Source: Sporolactobacillus sp. THM7-4 (lineage in GTDB: Bacteria; Bacillota; Bacilli; Bacillales; Sporolactobacillaceae). Taken from it: a DNA stretch of 64,000 bases. Positions 26,399 to 36,343 of the stretch are shown in pieces. The position numbers and the translations under genes are program-made. The stretch is taken from contig NZ_SEMD01000004.1 of the NCBI RefSeq assembly GCF_004153165.1, positions 124,001 through 188,000 on the forward strand, given 5' to 3'. Below the pieces are notes generated by a model. That model was given only the letters and a program-made list of their open reading frames with translations. It ran no database searches and was not told where the DNA came from. Positions within the stretch are counted from its first letter, which is position 1. Every line of letters begins with the position of its first letter.

Positions 26399-28576
26399 AT
26401 GTTTAAACTGAAATTGATGTATGGACTGAACAGGAAGATGAAGGAACAATCGGAACAAGTGTTTGAAGGTATTTCGAATGGTCGAAAAAAGGCGCTTGAT
26501 AACTGGTTCAGAGATCGCTGGGTGGAACTGGAAAACGTCAACCAGATTGCCTACAGCTACGATGAACGCGGACCCGGGATCGCTGAGGCGATGGATAGTC
26601 AGTTAAAGCAAAGCAGCGACTTTATTGAGTTTATGCTTCTTGATGAGAAGGGGACCGTTATTGTCTCAACATGCCGGAAACATCTTGGACGGTCAATGGC
26701 TGACTTTCCGAATGTTAAAAAGGCGATGGCGAATGAACGATTGATGTACGGACCATACGAGGACCCGTCAACTCTCGATATTGATCTGAGTGACAAAAAG
26801 TTTGCCGACGAAGTGACACTGATGTTCTCGATTCCGACAGTTAACGGTGCGGGTACAAGAAGAGTATTCATGGGACGCGTGCTGAATGATGATATGAGCA
26901 ATGTTATTCAGGATGAGGACACGCATGTCTATAAAGATTCCGGAGACAACTACCTGTTTATGGTAAAAACGGACCGGCCGATTCTGCCCGGAACGGCCAT
27001 TTCGAGAAGCCGTTTCGAAGACGATACGTTCACACTCGGTGATAATTTAAAAGAGGGTGTCCGGACGGCAAAATGGGGACTTGTCAAGATTGAGAAACAT
27101 ACTGAGTTTGAAGTTCGTTTTACCGATCCGCAGACCGGCGAGCTGCATCAGGGGGTTCAAAACACGATGGAGAACGGGAGCAACCTCGATGTCTGGCCCG
27201 GGTATCCGGATTACCGGCATATCCTGGTTGGCGGTAAAGGAACGCTGATCAAGCCACCCTGTTCGGACGAAGTCTGGGGAATGATGTGCGAAGGAGACAT
27301 TTCGGAGATTTATCATTTTAAGAGTCTGAATCTGCGCGTGCCGCTGTTCATTTCTATCGGAACGGCGCTGACCTGCGCTGCCAACGGACTGGCTTTCCGA
27401 ACTTCGCTGAGTGCGGGTATCTCAACTTCGATCGCTACATGGCTGCTCCTGACCTTTACTGCCTATATTGTTGCAAAGAGTATGGTCGTTCGTCCGCTGA
27501 ACCGGACGGTTGATATTCTGCACCAAATAGCTGAAGGCGAAGGCGATCTGACAAAGAGGGTGGACAAACTCTCCTACGATGAAATCGGTGAACTATCCAG
27601 ATGGTTCAATAAGTTCATCAACAATCAAATGACGATGATTAAGAGAGTCGATTCTTCGGCAAAGTCGTCAAAAAGTGCGATTTCCACAGTTGCAAGTATG
27701 ACCAGTCATATTTCCGGAAGCATGGAGACAGTCGCGCATACGGTTGATGGCCTCGTGACAACGGCAAGACAGCAAAATGAAGTCTTTCAGAATGCGAGAG
27801 AGCACTTCAACAGTCTTTCGGCAGCCATCCAGGAAATGGGAGCACTGATTCACCAGGTTACGGATAAAACCGAGGACACGAGCAGTCGGACAACCGAGGC
27901 AAACGCCATCTCATCACATGTACTCACGTTGATCAATGATCTGGAAAAAGCCATGAAAGAGACGCTGAACAGGATCGAGACCCTCCATCAACATTCGGAT
28001 GCGATTACAAAAGCGGTAACGACGATTACCGAGATCAACGAACAGACGCAAATGCTGGCGCTGAATGCGACCATCGAAGCGGCAAGAGCAGGAGAAGCCG
28101 GCAGAGGTTTCGCGGTCGTCGCAAAAGAAATTTCGAAACTCGCGGAGCGAACAGATGGTGCGACTCAATCGGTCGGAAGGCTGGTTACCAATATTCAGGG
28201 GGAAACGAACCGTACCCTTGAGGAAATCCATCATGTCGACTCCAAAGTCGCTGACTCGGCGTCTAAAATTAAAGAGACCATTGGGGCGTTTCATTATATT
28301 TCAGAGAATATCAAGGAAATTACAGCAAAAATGGAAACCCTTCTGGAAATTACGAACAAGGAAAGCAGCGATCTGAATGAAGTGGTGATCAGTGTCAACC
28401 GTTCGGCTGATGAAATCAACGAAAGGACGAAACAGGAAGCAACGAGCAGCGAAACTTCAATTGATTTATTAAAATCAGTTTCAGAAGAGATTGTCCGATT
28501 GAAACAAATCACGGATAATCTGGATTATGTCTCGAACAATCTTCAAAATATGGTCCTGTCATTCAAGACCGCCTGA
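26399..28576 (+). CDS. Methyl-accepting chemotaxis protein lacking an N-terminal membrane anchor
   Basis: 725 residues. A large hydrophilic N-terminal part (about 1-310) resembles a double Cache/PDC sensor ([14 protein letters not shown], then [15 protein letters not shown]). Two adjacent membrane segments follow at about 312-333 and 339-362, then HAMP (about 362-415) and the signalling domain with the tip motif [20 protein letters not shown]. Usual receptors have a membrane helix before the sensor; none is visible here. With the hairpin of two helices the sensor would stay in the cytoplasm. GGGGGGAA precedes the ATG at 26399. It is monocistronic, with a terminator at 28621-28652. The ligand is unknown. 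Confidence 0.9.
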   Translation: MFKLKLMYGLNRKMKEQSEQVFEGISNGRKKALDNWFRDRWVELENVNQIAYSYDERGPGIAEAMDSQLKQSSDFIEFMLLDEKGTVIVSTCRKHLGRSMADFPNVKKAMANERLMYGPYEDPSTLDIDLSDKKFADEVTLMFSIPTVNGAGTRRVFMGRVLNDDMSNVIQDEDTHVYKDSGDNYLFMVKTDRPILPGTAISRSRFEDDTFTLGDNLKEGVRTAKWGLVKIEKHTEFEVRFTDPQTGELHQGVQNTMENGSNLDVWPGYPDYRHILVGGKGTLIKPPCSDEVWGMMCEGDISEIYHFKSLNLRVPLFISIGTALTCAANGLAFRTSLSAGISTSIATWLLLTFTAYIVAKSMVVRPLNRTVDILHQIAEGEGDLTKRVDKLSYDEIGELSRWFNKFINNQMTMIKRVDSSAKSSKSAISTVASMTSHISGSMETVAHTVDGLVTTARQQNEVFQNAREHFNSLSAAIQEMGALIHQVTDKTEDTSSRTTEANAISSHVLTLINDLEKAMKETLNRIETLHQHSDAITKAVTTITEINEQTQMLALNATIEAARAGEAGRGFAVVAKEISKLAERTDGATQSVGRLVTNIQGETNRTLEEIHHVDSKVADSASKIKETIGAFHYISENIKEITAKMETLLEITNKESSDLNEVVISVNRSADEINERTKQEATSSETSIDLLKSVSEEIVRLKQITDNLDYVSNNLQNMVLSFKTA

Positions 28577-28620
28577 TAAACGGCCGCTTCACTGGTGATT
28601 AATGGCCAAAGTCCAAAATG

Positions 28621-28652
28621 AAATGCACCCTTTCTTCCCGGGGGTGCATTTT
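28621..28652 (+). terminator. Terminator after the chemoreceptor gene
   Basis: AAATGCACCC (28621-28630) pairs with GGGTGCATTT (28642-28651), followed by T-rich sequence. Confidence 0.7.
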
Positions 28653-28701
28653 ATCATTATTTTCAATCAAAAAATTAATCCGATAAAAAACATACGGATT
28701 A

Positions 28702-28730
28702 TTGACAATATATTTTTTTCAGTTTAGAAT
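28702..28730 (+). promoter_or_regulatory. Sigma-A-type promoter of the sulfate assimilation operon
   Basis: TTGACA (28702-28707) and TAGAAT (28725-28730) are separated by 17 bp. Transcription would begin about 28737, just before the riboswitch. Confidence 0.8.
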
Positions 28731-28745
28731 AAACACAATTAAAAG

Positions 28746-28859
28746 CTATCCAGAGTGATTGAGGGACTGGCCCGATGACATCCGGCAACCTGCAGAACCA
28801 GGAAGTTGTTTTTGCAAGGTGCTAATTCCAGCAAAATGGTATTCCATTTTGAAAGATAG
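28746..28859 (+). promoter_or_regulatory. SAM-I (S-box) riboswitch
   Basis: P1 pairs CTATC (28746-28750) with GATAG (28855-28859). The core has the class-defining stretches GAGGGACTGGCCCGATGA, CCGGCAACC and AAGGTGCTAATTCC. S-box RNAs bind S-adenosylmethionine; binding favours the terminator that follows (28881-28915), switching the operon off when methionine supply is high. In Bacillus subtilis the cysH operon also carries an S-box. Confidence 0.95.
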
Positions 28860-28880
28860 GGAAGAGATGATTGACCGAAA

Positions 28881-28915
28881 CCTTTTCTACTTTTCAGGTG
28901 GAGAAGGCTTTTTTG
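28881..28915 (+). terminator. Riboswitch-controlled terminator of the S-box leader
   Basis: CCTTTTCTAC (28881-28890) pairs with GTGGAGAAGG (28898-28907) including two G-T pairs, followed by CTTTTTTG. It lies 135 bp before the first gene of the operon. Confidence 0.85.
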
Positions 28916-29049
28916 TACATCAGGCAGTAATGAAAGAAGCCGGTCGCTTTATTCTGTGAATCAAACGGTTCATGAACTTTCGAAATGGGATACCGTGCCG
29001 GACGCCGGATATCAGGAAGGTCTGAAAAAAGAATGGAGGAGGAATAAAC

Positions 29050-29289
29050 ATGGCTTTTGTGATTACATCTGCATGCAAAACTGAGAAAGCGGGCGAGTGC
29101 GCGGAAGTATGTCCGGTTGACTGTATTTCTGAAGGAGAAGACATGTTTTTTATCGACCCGGATATCTGCATCGACTGCGGCGCCTGTGAAGCGGTTTGCC
29201 CGGTTGAGGCGATCTATCCGGAAGACGAGGTGCCAGACAGTGAGAAGGAATACATTCAGCTGAACAGAGATTTTTTCGCCAATAAATAA
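29050..29289 (+). CDS. Seven-iron (3Fe-4S/4Fe-4S) ferredoxin
   Basis: 79 residues with cysteines at 9, 17, 21, 25, 40, 43, 46 and 50. The spacing matches Azotobacter-type 7Fe ferredoxins, where the first, second and last cysteines hold a 3Fe-4S cluster and C21, C40, C43 and C46 a 4Fe-4S cluster; the usual free cysteine at the position after C9 is absent. It is the first gene after the S-box terminator, with GGAGGAA before the ATG. Because the operon also encodes a ferredoxin-type sulfite reductase and no CysJ flavoprotein, it probably carries electrons to that enzyme. This link is inferred from context. Confidence 0.88.
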   Translation: MAFVITSACKTEKAGECAEVCPVDCISEGEDMFFIDPDICIDCGACEAVCPVEAIYPEDEVPDSEKEYIQLNRDFFANK

Positions 29290-29319
29290 CTGAACAAAAA
29301 GTGGAGGAAGGGTGACTCA

Positions 29320-30039
29320 ATGGCAATCGGTCTGACTTATGTGAACTGGTCGGAAAGCAGTATTCCGGACTTTTCCCCGGATGACCCTTTAAAAGGAGCG
29401 GGGAATGTTCTTCGCTGGGCATATGATACATACGGCGAAAAATTGGTATACTCATGCAGCTTCGGTGTGGAGGGGATAGTGCTGATCGACCTGATCTCCA
29501 GAATCAGGAAAAACGCACCGGTTATTTTTCTGGACACTGATTTTCACTTTAAAGAAACTTATGAGCTGATCGACCGTGTGCAGAAAAAATATCCGGAACT
29601 GAATATGATTAAGCTGAAGCCCTCATTAACACCCGAAGAACAGGAAAGAAAATATGGAGCGGCACTTTGGAGCAGGCGTCCGGATTTATGCTGCAAGATT
29701 CGTAAAATAGATCCGCTTGCCGGAAGGATAAAGGACTATCAGGCATGGATTTCCGGTCTCAGACGGGAACAGTCCCCAACCCGGCGTTACGTCGAATTCG
29801 TCAATAAAGACGAGAAATTTCAATCGATCAAAATCTGCCCGCTCATTCACTGGACGTGGCAGGATGTCTGGGACTATGTTCATGAACACGATCTTCCGTA
29901 CAATCCGCTTCATGATCGCCATTATCCAAGTATCGGCTGCGAATACTGCACCCGGCCTGTCAAAGAGGGAGAAGATCAGAGAGCAGGAAGATGGAGCGCT
30001 TTTGACAAAACGGAATGCGGTCTTCATTTGAAAAATTGA
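29320..30039 (+). CDS. cysH: APS/PAPS reductase CysH, iron-sulfur type
   Basis: 239 residues. The P-loop-like CSFGVEG lies at about 46-52. Cys124-Cys125 (DLCCKIRK) and Cys207-x-x-Cys210 (GCEYC) form the 4Fe-4S motif of assimilatory APS reductases, and the catalytic cysteine is Cys233 in T-E-C-G-L-H. Enzymes with this cluster reduce adenylyl-sulfate, and the Bacillus enzyme also accepts the 3'-phosphorylated form. Product is sulfite, passed to the sulfite reductase downstream. GGAGGAAGGG precedes the ATG at 29320. It lies 30 bp after the ferredoxin gene and is co-transcribed with it. Confidence 0.95.
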   Translation: MAIGLTYVNWSESSIPDFSPDDPLKGAGNVLRWAYDTYGEKLVYSCSFGVEGIVLIDLISRIRKNAPVIFLDTDFHFKETYELIDRVQKKYPELNMIKLKPSLTPEEQERKYGAALWSRRPDLCCKIRKIDPLAGRIKDYQAWISGLRREQSPTRRYVEFVNKDEKFQSIKICPLIHWTWQDVWDYVHEHDLPYNPLHDRHYPSIGCEYCTRPVKEGEDQRAGRWSAFDKTECGLHLKN

Positions 30040-30070
30040 AGGGAACCGCTGAAGGAAAAGAGATGATCTC

Positions 30071-31135
30071 TTGCTTGTTCTATTCGTCTTCCTGTTGTCG
30101 TTCTTCTTTGCGGTAAATATCGGTGCGAGCGGGGCTGCTACATCAATGGGTATTGCTTACAGTGCCCGGGCGCTCAGCCGATGGCACGGGGTTCTGCTTT
30201 CGGGAGTGGGCATGTTTCTCGGCGCGTGGTTCGGTGGTGAGAAAGTCGTCAAAACGCTGAGTCAGGGTATTGTCCCCGCATCGGAAATAACCGTGAAAAT
30301 CACACTGATGATTCTTCTTGGCGCGACACTGACTTTGTTTCTTGCCAATTTGTCCGGAATTCCGCTTTCGACGAGCGAGGTGACGGTCGGAGCGATTGTC
30401 GGTTTAGGATTGATCACACAACATTTTTATACGGAAAATCTCTTAAGGATTATCGGTTATTGGCTCGTTACCCCGGTGGTATGCTTTGGGCTGGCTTTGG
30501 GAATCGGTTTTTTATTAAACCAACTAAAAATATCAGTTAAATATGATATAACGACAAGCCGGTGGCTGCCGGTCCTGGTTATCCTTTTCGGGGTGTTTGA
30601 TGCTTTTTCGGCGGGGATGAACAATGTGGCTAACGCAATGGGGCCGCTCGTCAGCTCGCATCTGATTGCCAGTCATCAAAGTGTGATCGTCGGTGGTTTG
30701 TTTGTTGCCTTAGGTGCAGTCACGCTCGGTCACCGGACTTTGGAGACGAACGGCAGGCGTATTTCGAAACTGACCTTTCTCGAGGGAGGGCTTGTCTCTT
30801 TTATGACGGCGTCGCTCGTCGTACTGGCTTCGGCTGCCGGAATTCCAGTCCCCCAGGCGCAAATGTCGACCTGTGCGATTTTGGGTATCGGTGCCGCGAA
30901 GAGCGGAAGAAGTATTTTTAAGAAAACAGTGATTAAAAAAATTCTTGCCGTCTGGGTGCTGTCACCCGTTTTATCAGCGGCTGTCAGTTTCGGACTCATT
31001 CAGATTACGGTGAAAAACAGTGCAAATATGCTGGTTGTCCTGATTGCGGGCTGTCTGGCCCTGGCAATCTGGATGGCTTACCGGTTAAAGCATAACCGGA
31101 TAATAGCAAAAGCTAAAGGAGAGGAAATCAAATGA
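30071..31135 (+). CDS. cysP: Sulfate permease CysP (PiT family)
   Basis: 354 residues, about ten membrane segments, with the two signature repeats of the inorganic phosphate transporter family ([17 protein letters not shown] near residue 14 and [15 protein letters not shown] near 179). Members in sulfate operons, such as Bacillus CysP, import sulfate. The start is TTG at 30071 after GGAAAAGAGA; no in-frame ATG precedes the first helix. Its stop overlaps the sat start (ATGA at 31132-31135). Location between cysH and sat supports sulfate rather than phosphate as substrate. Confidence 0.92.
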   Translation: MLVLFVFLLSFFFAVNIGASGAATSMGIAYSARALSRWHGVLLSGVGMFLGAWFGGEKVVKTLSQGIVPASEITVKITLMILLGATLTLFLANLSGIPLSTSEVTVGAIVGLGLITQHFYTENLLRIIGYWLVTPVVCFGLALGIGFLLNQLKISVKYDITTSRWLPVLVILFGVFDAFSAGMNNVANAMGPLVSSHLIASHQSVIVGGLFVALGAVTLGHRTLETNGRRISKLTFLEGGLVSFMTASLVVLASAAGIPVPQAQMSTCAILGIGAAKSGRSIFKKTVIKKILAVWVLSPVLSAAVSFGLIQITVKNSANMLVVLIAGCLALAIWMAYRLKHNRIIAKAKGEEIK

Positions 31136-32289
31136 CAAGTATTCCCCATGGCGGGGTGTTGATTAACCGCCAGAACTTTAATAAGGATATAACCGGACTG
31201 AGCAGGGCGATAACCATTGACCGGGTCGCGCTCAGCGATCTTGAACTGATTGCGAACGGGACCTATAGCCCGCTGACGGGATTCATGAATGAAGATGACT
31301 ATCATTCCGTTGTTGAAAAAATGCGCCTCTCAAACGGCCTCGCGTGGACGATTCCTGTAACCTTGCCGGTGCCGGCGAGTGAGGCCGTCACTGTATCGAT
31401 CGGTGACTCTGTAAAATTGATTTACAACGGCGAAATATACGGTACACTTGAAATAACCGGCAAATTCCGGCCGGATAAAGAAAAAGAAGCGCAAAAAGTG
31501 TATCTGACGACGGATCCGCAACATCCGGGCGTAAAGCGGCTGTACAATCGCGGCGATGTGTATCTTTCAGGTCCGGTTGAACTCATCAGGCGTTCGCAGC
31601 GGCCGAAGGAGTTTGCAGACGATTATCTGGATCCGGCTGAAACGCGGAAGTTATTCGACCAGAAGGGATGGAAGACGATTGTCGGTTTCCAGACGCGAAA
31701 CCCGATTCACAGGGCGCACGAGCATATCCAGAAGACGGCGCTCGAGACGGTTGACGGACTTTTCATCAATCCTCTTGTCGGTGAAACGAAGAAGGACGAT
31801 GTTCCGGCAGACATTCGGATGCGAAGCTATCATGTTCTGGTCGATCATTATTATGTTAAAGAGCGGACAGCACTGGCCGTTTTCCCGGCGGCCATGCGTT
31901 ATGCCGGGCCGCGTGAAGCTGTCTTCCATGCCATCTGCCGAAAAAACTTCGGTTGTACCCATTTTATTGTCGGAAGAGATCACGCGGGTGTTAAAGACTA
32001 TTACGGCCCCTATGATGCTCAGAAGATTTTCTCCAATTTTACCCGCGAAGAGCTCGATATTGAAACGATGTTCTTTGAAAATAGTTATTACTGCAAGAAA
32101 TGCGGCAGTATGGCATCTAACAAAACATGTCCGCACGATCCTTCTTTTCATGTTGCATTGTCGGGAACCAAAGTCAGAGGCATGCTTCGCGAGGGTATCC
32201 GGCCGCCCGAAACATTCAGCCGGCCGGAAGTTGTACAAGTGTTGATTGAGGGATACAAAGAAAAGCAGAAAGCGCATTTGGCGGATTAA
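31132..32289 (+). CDS. sat: Sulfate adenylyltransferase (ATP sulfurylase)
   Basis: 385 residues, homomeric type. The motifs [20 protein letters not shown] (about 184-203, ATP-binding Q-T-R-N-P and H-x-x-H), G-R-D-H-A-G-V and a C-terminal zinc-type C-K-K-C-x8-C pattern ([18 protein letters not shown]) are visible. It activates sulfate with ATP to adenylyl-sulfate. It overlaps cysP by 4 bp and precedes cysC by 14 bp, indicating tight co-translation. Confidence 0.96.
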   Translation: MTSIPHGGVLINRQNFNKDITGLSRAITIDRVALSDLELIANGTYSPLTGFMNEDDYHSVVEKMRLSNGLAWTIPVTLPVPASEAVTVSIGDSVKLIYNGEIYGTLEITGKFRPDKEKEAQKVYLTTDPQHPGVKRLYNRGDVYLSGPVELIRRSQRPKEFADDYLDPAETRKLFDQKGWKTIVGFQTRNPIHRAHEHIQKTALETVDGLFINPLVGETKKDDVPADIRMRSYHVLVDHYYVKERTALAVFPAAMRYAGPREAVFHAICRKNFGCTHFIVGRDHAGVKDYYGPYDAQKIFSNFTREELDIETMFFENSYYCKKCGSMASNKTCPHDPSFHVALSGTKVRGMLREGIRPPETFSRPEVVQVLIEGYKEKQKAHLAD

Positions 32290-32303
32290 AGGAGGAATCG
32301 GTA

Positions 32304-32927
32304 ATGGCACGTGCAGAAAACATTGTCTGGCACGACGCGACGATTACTCAATCGGACAGAGAAGCCCGGAGCGGTCATAAAAGTGCCGTTGTCTGGTTTA
32401 CGGGCCTTTCGGGTGCAGGAAAATCAACCCTCGCTAACCGCGTTGAAGCGGAACTGTTTTCACGGGGGATCCGCACTTATCTTCTGGATGGAGATAATAT
32501 CCGGAGCGGCCTGAACAGCGATCTCGGTTTTTCCGAACCGGACCGCATGGAAAATATCCGCAGGATCAGTGAAGTCGCTAAATTGTTCGTTGACAGTAAT
32601 GCCGTCGTCCTTACGGCTTTCATCTCGCCGTTTCGTGAAGACCGTGAAAAGGCAAGAGCGAGGGTCGGCGATCAGGAGTTTTTTGAGATTTACGTGAAAT
32701 GCCCGCTTGATGTATGTGAATCACGCGATCCGAAGGGGCTGTACCAGAAGGCACGATCCGGTGCCATCAAAAATTTCACAGGAATCGGATCGGCCTATGA
32801 GCCGCCACTGTCTCCTGAACTGATTGTCGACACGTCGGTTGAAACACTGGATGCATGCGCGCGAAAAGTCATTCATCTTCTTGAAGACCGCGGTATTACA
32901 GGCAAGCGTCCGGAAAGAGCAGAATAA
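32304..32927 (+). CDS. cysC: Adenylyl-sulfate kinase
   Basis: 207 residues. The P-loop GLSGAGKST is at about 34-42, D-G-D-N-I-R-S-G-L follows, and the phosphate-contact [13 protein letters not shown] lies near residue 109. It phosphorylates APS to PAPS. The neighbouring CysH has an iron-sulfur motif and may use APS directly, so CysC may serve to supply PAPS or relieve APS build-up; both genes also coexist in the Bacillus subtilis operon. GGAGGAA precedes the ATG at 32304. Confidence 0.96.
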   Translation: MARAENIVWHDATITQSDREARSGHKSAVVWFTGLSGAGKSTLANRVEAELFSRGIRTYLLDGDNIRSGLNSDLGFSEPDRMENIRRISEVAKLFVDSNAVVLTAFISPFREDREKARARVGDQEFFEIYVKCPLDVCESRDPKGLYQKARSGAIKNFTGIGSAYEPPLSPELIVDTSVETLDACARKVIHLLEDRGITGKRPERAE

Positions 32928-32949
32928 AAAGGAGGGGCAGACCGATAAG

Positions 32950-34578
32950 ATGGCATACGAAAAAGTGTGGGCTAACAATGAACGTCTGAACAAAAATGAA
33001 ATCAATAAATTGAAAAAGGACGGGCTGTCGATCTTTGAAGACATCCCGAGGTACGCGAAGGAAGGATTCGACTCCATTCCGAAAGATCAGTACATGTATT
33101 TTAAATATGCGGGCCTGACGGTGCAGCAGCCTCAGGATAAAGGTTATTTTATGATGAGGGTCAAGGTTCCATCCGGGGTTATGACCTATGAACAGGCATT
33201 GACCTTCGCGGAAGTCGGAAAGGTTTATGCACGGAATGTGCTGGATATTACGACGCGTCAGGCGATTCAGTACCACTGGGTTGAGCTGGAGAAACTGCCG
33301 GAGGTTTTCGAACGTTTGAAGAAGGCGGGTCTGACAACGAGTGAGGCGGAAGGAGATGCGCCGCGTAATATTGTGGGTAATCCGCTTGCCGGAATCGATC
33401 CGGATGAACTTTTTGATACCCGTCCCGTTGTCGATGAAGTCTATCACTTTTTCCAGGATAATCCTGATTTTTCCAATCTCCCGCGTAAATTCAAGATCTC
33501 AATCAATGCCAACGTTTATAATGCAGGAGACGCCGAAATTAATTGTGTCGCTTTTACACCGGCGACGAAAGTGATCAACGGCGAAACCGTCAAAGGTTTT
33601 CATGTGAAAGTCGGGGGCGGCCTTGCTGCCAGGCCTTATCTCGGCGGGCAGCTGAATGTTTTTATCCGACCGGAGCAGACAAAAAAAGTGGCGGCCGCGG
33701 TCGCAGAGATCTACAGGGATTACGGCTATAGAAAAAGCCGGGCAAGAGCCCGTTTGAAATACCTCGTTGCCGATTGGGGGCTCGAAAAGTTTCAGGAAAA
33801 GCTGCTCGAACTGACGGGGCCTTTGCTTCCGGCAGGACATGACGAGATTAAGGGATGGAACGGAGGCTACTTTTACGGTGTTCATCCGCAGAAACAACCC
33901 GGCCTCAGTTATGTCGGCATCAGTATTCCTGTTGGACGGATACACGCAGATGACTTTTACGAAATTGCCCGGCTCGCGAAAATTTATGGAACGGGAGAAT
34001 TACGGACCGTCAATTCACAAAACCTGATTATCCCAAATGTTCCAAATGATCAGACAGATGAGCTGCTGAGTCATGAGATCTTTAAAAAGTTCCCGATCCG
34101 GCCACCGCATTTCACGGGTTACGCCATGGCCTGCACCGGCAATGAATTCTGCAACCTGGCTCTGACGAACACGAAAGACCGGATGCGCGAGATAGCTGCA
34201 TTTCTGGATCGAGAAGTGGACATCGATGTCCCCGTCCGGATCAATATGGTCGGCTGCACGAATTCCTGCGGGCAGCGTCATATTGCTGATATCGGTCTGC
34301 AGGGGCTGAAACTGCGGACAAAAGATAAAGAAATGGTCGAGGCCTATGAAATTTTTGTCGGTGGGACCCTGTCAGAAGGCGGCCATTTTAATGAACGGCT
34401 GAAAGGACGGATAGCAGCCCGGCTGCTTCCGGGAGTTCTTAAGGATTTTTTGTTATACTTTAAAGAAAATAAGAAAAAAGGCGAAACATTTTTCTCTTTC
34501 AAAAATCGTGCAGGCACCGCGATCCTGCAAGAGGTCCTTGATCATATTGTGAAAAAACAAACAGAAACTGTCGGGTGA
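32950..34578 (+). CDS. Ferredoxin-type sulfite reductase (siroheme/4Fe-4S)
   Basis: 542 residues with the duplicated nitrite/sulfite reductase fold. The siroheme-4Fe4S cysteines are in ACTGNEFC and GCTNSCGQR (C-x5-C and C-x3-C). An N-terminal T-x-R-Q-A-I-Q-Y-H pattern (ITTRQAIQYHW) contacts substrate. It performs the six-electron reduction of sulfite to sulfide; the related reaction with nitrite is possible, but the sulfate operon context favours sulfite. It is a single-chain ferredoxin-dependent type, unlike CysIJ of Bacillus subtilis. The ATG at 32950 fits AAGGAGGGG; the frame is open further upstream into cysC but lacks a better start. Siroheme genes follow. Confidence 0.9.
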   Translation: MAYEKVWANNERLNKNEINKLKKDGLSIFEDIPRYAKEGFDSIPKDQYMYFKYAGLTVQQPQDKGYFMMRVKVPSGVMTYEQALTFAEVGKVYARNVLDITTRQAIQYHWVELEKLPEVFERLKKAGLTTSEAEGDAPRNIVGNPLAGIDPDELFDTRPVVDEVYHFFQDNPDFSNLPRKFKISINANVYNAGDAEINCVAFTPATKVINGETVKGFHVKVGGGLAARPYLGGQLNVFIRPEQTKKVAAAVAEIYRDYGYRKSRARARLKYLVADWGLEKFQEKLLELTGPLLPAGHDEIKGWNGGYFYGVHPQKQPGLSYVGISIPVGRIHADDFYEIARLAKIYGTGELRTVNSQNLIIPNVPNDQTDELLSHEIFKKFPIRPPHFTGYAMACTGNEFCNLALTNTKDRMREIAAFLDREVDIDVPVRINMVGCTNSCGQRHIADIGLQGLKLRTKDKEMVEAYEIFVGGTLSEGGHFNERLKGRIAARLLPGVLKDFLLYFKENKKKGETFFSFKNRAGTAILQEVLDHIVKKQTETVG

Positions 34579-34802
34579 TACGGATGGAATTATTCCGCTT
34601 TATCGTCACGTCGGGCGGAGACGAATTTCCGGTTGTTGCTGCTGCGGAAGACGAAGAGTCGGCATTCCGTATTGTTGACAGAGAAATCGAGCGATCCTTC
34701 CTGGAACAACTGGAAGTCGATGATATAGCTTTACTGGAAAAGAAAAAGATTCGAAAAACCGGCGCAGGCTTCTTGATCCAGCCAAGAAAAACATATGAGT
34801 GA
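34575..34802 (+). CDS. DUF3906 family small protein
   Basis: 75 residues, acidic, no membrane segment or cysteine. It resembles DUF3906 proteins, which in Bacillales are often encoded next to siroheme or sulfite-reduction genes. The start is GTG at 34575, overlapping the sulfite reductase stop by 4 bp; an ATG at 34584 is an alternative giving a protein that begins M-E-L-F-R-F. It lies 12 bp before sumT. Function is not known. Translational coupling to the reductase on one side and methyltransferase on the other suggests a helper role in siroheme or sulfite reduction, which is only an inference. Confidence 0.75.
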   Translation: MIRMELFRFIVTSGGDEFPVVAAAEDEESAFRIVDREIERSFLEQLEVDDIALLEKKKIRKTGAGFLIQPRKTYE

Positions 34803-34814
34803 AGGTGAAAAAGT

Positions 34815-35591
34815 ATGGGGAAAGTGTACCTGGTAGGTGCGGGTCCCGGCGATCCGGATTTGATTACGGTTAAAGGACTTCGCCTGATCCGCTCGGCAGA
34901 TGTTATTTTATACGACCGGCTTGTCAATGATGAACTGCTCAGCGAGGCAAAACCTTCCTCGGAACGGATTTATTGCGGGAAGCTACCGCACTCGCACCCT
35001 CTGAAACAGGAAGCGATCAACCATCTGCTCGTAACTTGTGCGCGCCAGTACCCAATCGTCGTCCGTCTTAAAGGCGGAGATCCGTTCATTTTCGGGCGCG
35101 GGGGCGAAGAAGCGGCTTTCCTCGCAGAAAAAGGCGTTTCTTTTGAGATCGTGCCCGGCATTACAGCAGGCATAGCCGCTCCGGCTTACGCGGGAATACC
35201 GGCGACACACCGCCTTTATGCAAGTTCGATCGCCTTTGTTACCGGACATCCGAAATCGGGAGGCCGGGAAAACGTCGATTGGGCAAAGCTTGCGACCGGC
35301 GTCGATACACTGGCGATTTACATGGGAGTAGCAAGTCTTCCACATATTGTCTCTCAGCTGATCGCTCACGGACGCCATCCGTCAACGCCCGTTGCGATGA
35401 TTGAATGGGGGACGACGGTGAACCAGCGGACAATTACGGCTGTACTCAGTGACGCCGTCGAGCAGGCCGAAAAACATCAGATCCAAAATCCGACAATGAT
35501 TGTGGTTGGTGAAGTGGTACGACTCAGGCAGCAGCTGAAATGGTTTGAAGACATCGGCAAGCCATTGAATACAGCAAAGGAGGCGTTCTGA
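34815..35591 (+). CDS. cobA: Uroporphyrinogen-III C-methyltransferase
   Basis: 258 residues. It begins G-K-V-Y-L-V-G-A-G-P-G-D-P-D-L-I-T, with VRLKGGDPFIFGRGGEE at about residues 77-93 and IVPGITAGIAAPAYAGIP at about 112-129, the SAM-dependent SumT/CobA signature. It methylates uroporphyrinogen III twice to precorrin-2, the first step toward siroheme. It lacks the fused oxidase/chelatase domain of CysG; those steps are provided by sirC and sirB next door. It corresponds to ylnD in Bacillus subtilis. GAAGGTGAAAA precedes the ATG at 34815. Confidence 0.95.
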   Translation: MGKVYLVGAGPGDPDLITVKGLRLIRSADVILYDRLVNDELLSEAKPSSERIYCGKLPHSHPLKQEAINHLLVTCARQYPIVVRLKGGDPFIFGRGGEEAAFLAEKGVSFEIVPGITAGIAAPAYAGIPATHRLYASSIAFVTGHPKSGGRENVDWAKLATGVDTLAIYMGVASLPHIVSQLIAHGRHPSTPVAMIEWGTTVNQRTITAVLSDAVEQAEKHQIQNPTMIVVGEVVRLRQQLKWFEDIGKPLNTAKEAF

Positions 35592-35593
35592 AC

Positions 35594-36343
35594 ATGCTTG
35601 CCGTTCTCTATGTCGCCCATGGGAGTCGTATCCCGGAGGGTGTCAGACAGGCGGATCTTTTTCTCCATGACTGCATGAAGAACGTCTCAAGTCCGATTCA
35701 GGAAATTTGTTATCTTGAACTCGTCAGACCGACGATTGAGCAAGGGATCCGCCGTTGTGCGGAAAGAGGAGCAACCGTCATTCTTGTTCAGCCGCTCCTT
35801 CTTTTGTCAGCCGGTCATGCCAAACGGGATATACCGGGAGAAATCGAGAAGGCCCGGGCACGCTACCCGGAAATTAAATTTGTATACGGGCGGCCGTTCG
35901 GTGTCGATCCAAAGATTGTCAACCTGTTAATCAAACGCCTGAATGAAAAACAGAGCTTTCTGCCCGAAGGCTCCGGTATATTGCTTGTCGGAAGAGGGTC
36001 AAGCGATCCGGATACGAAACGAAGCTTTACTTCCATTTGCCGTCTTTTGAATCAAAAAGGCATAAAACATGTCGATGTCTGCTATATGGCGGCCGCCTCG
36101 CCCTCTTTTGAAGAAGGACTCAATTTGGCCACATCGAGAGGCTGGAAACAGACTTTTGTCATACCGTATCTGTTATTTACCGGTGTACTGATGAAAACCA
36201 TGAAAAAGCGGATTGAGTTGAAAAACAAAAACGGCGGATCATTTGTCCTCTGCCGTCCGCTCGGATATCATCCTGACCTGGTTCAATTGATGGTAAAACG
36301 CATCGGGGAGTCGCTTGAAAATGCTGTATCCGATTATGCTTGA
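35594..36343 (+). CDS. sirB: Sirohydrochlorin ferrochelatase
   Basis: 249 residues, two-lobed CbiX/SirB fold. The metal-binding histidines are in VAHGSR (N-terminus) and LSAGHAKRDIP, with a second-lobe G-R-G-S-S-D-P motif. It inserts ferrous iron into sirohydrochlorin to finish siroheme, the cofactor of the sulfite reductase in the same operon. AAAGGAGGCG at 35577-35586 precedes the ATG at 35594; only 2 bp separate it from sumT. Its end overlaps the sirC start region. It corresponds to ylnE in Bacillus subtilis. Confidence 0.92.
   Translation: MLAVLYVAHGSRIPEGVRQADLFLHDCMKNVSSPIQEICYLELVRPTIEQGIRRCAERGATVILVQPLLLLSAGHAKRDIPGEIEKARARYPEIKFVYGRPFGVDPKIVNLLIKRLNEKQSFLPEGSGILLVGRGSSDPDTKRSFTSICRLLNQKGIKHVDVCYMAAASPSFEEGLNLATSRGWKQTFVIPYLLFTGVLMKTMKKRIELKNKNGGSFVLCRPLGYHPDLVQLMVKRIGESLENAVSDYA

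Noticed and set aside
32824-32949. Extension of the sulfite reductase into cysC
   Set aside because: It overlaps the cysC 3' end in another frame; the ribosome site AAGGAGGGG supports 32950.
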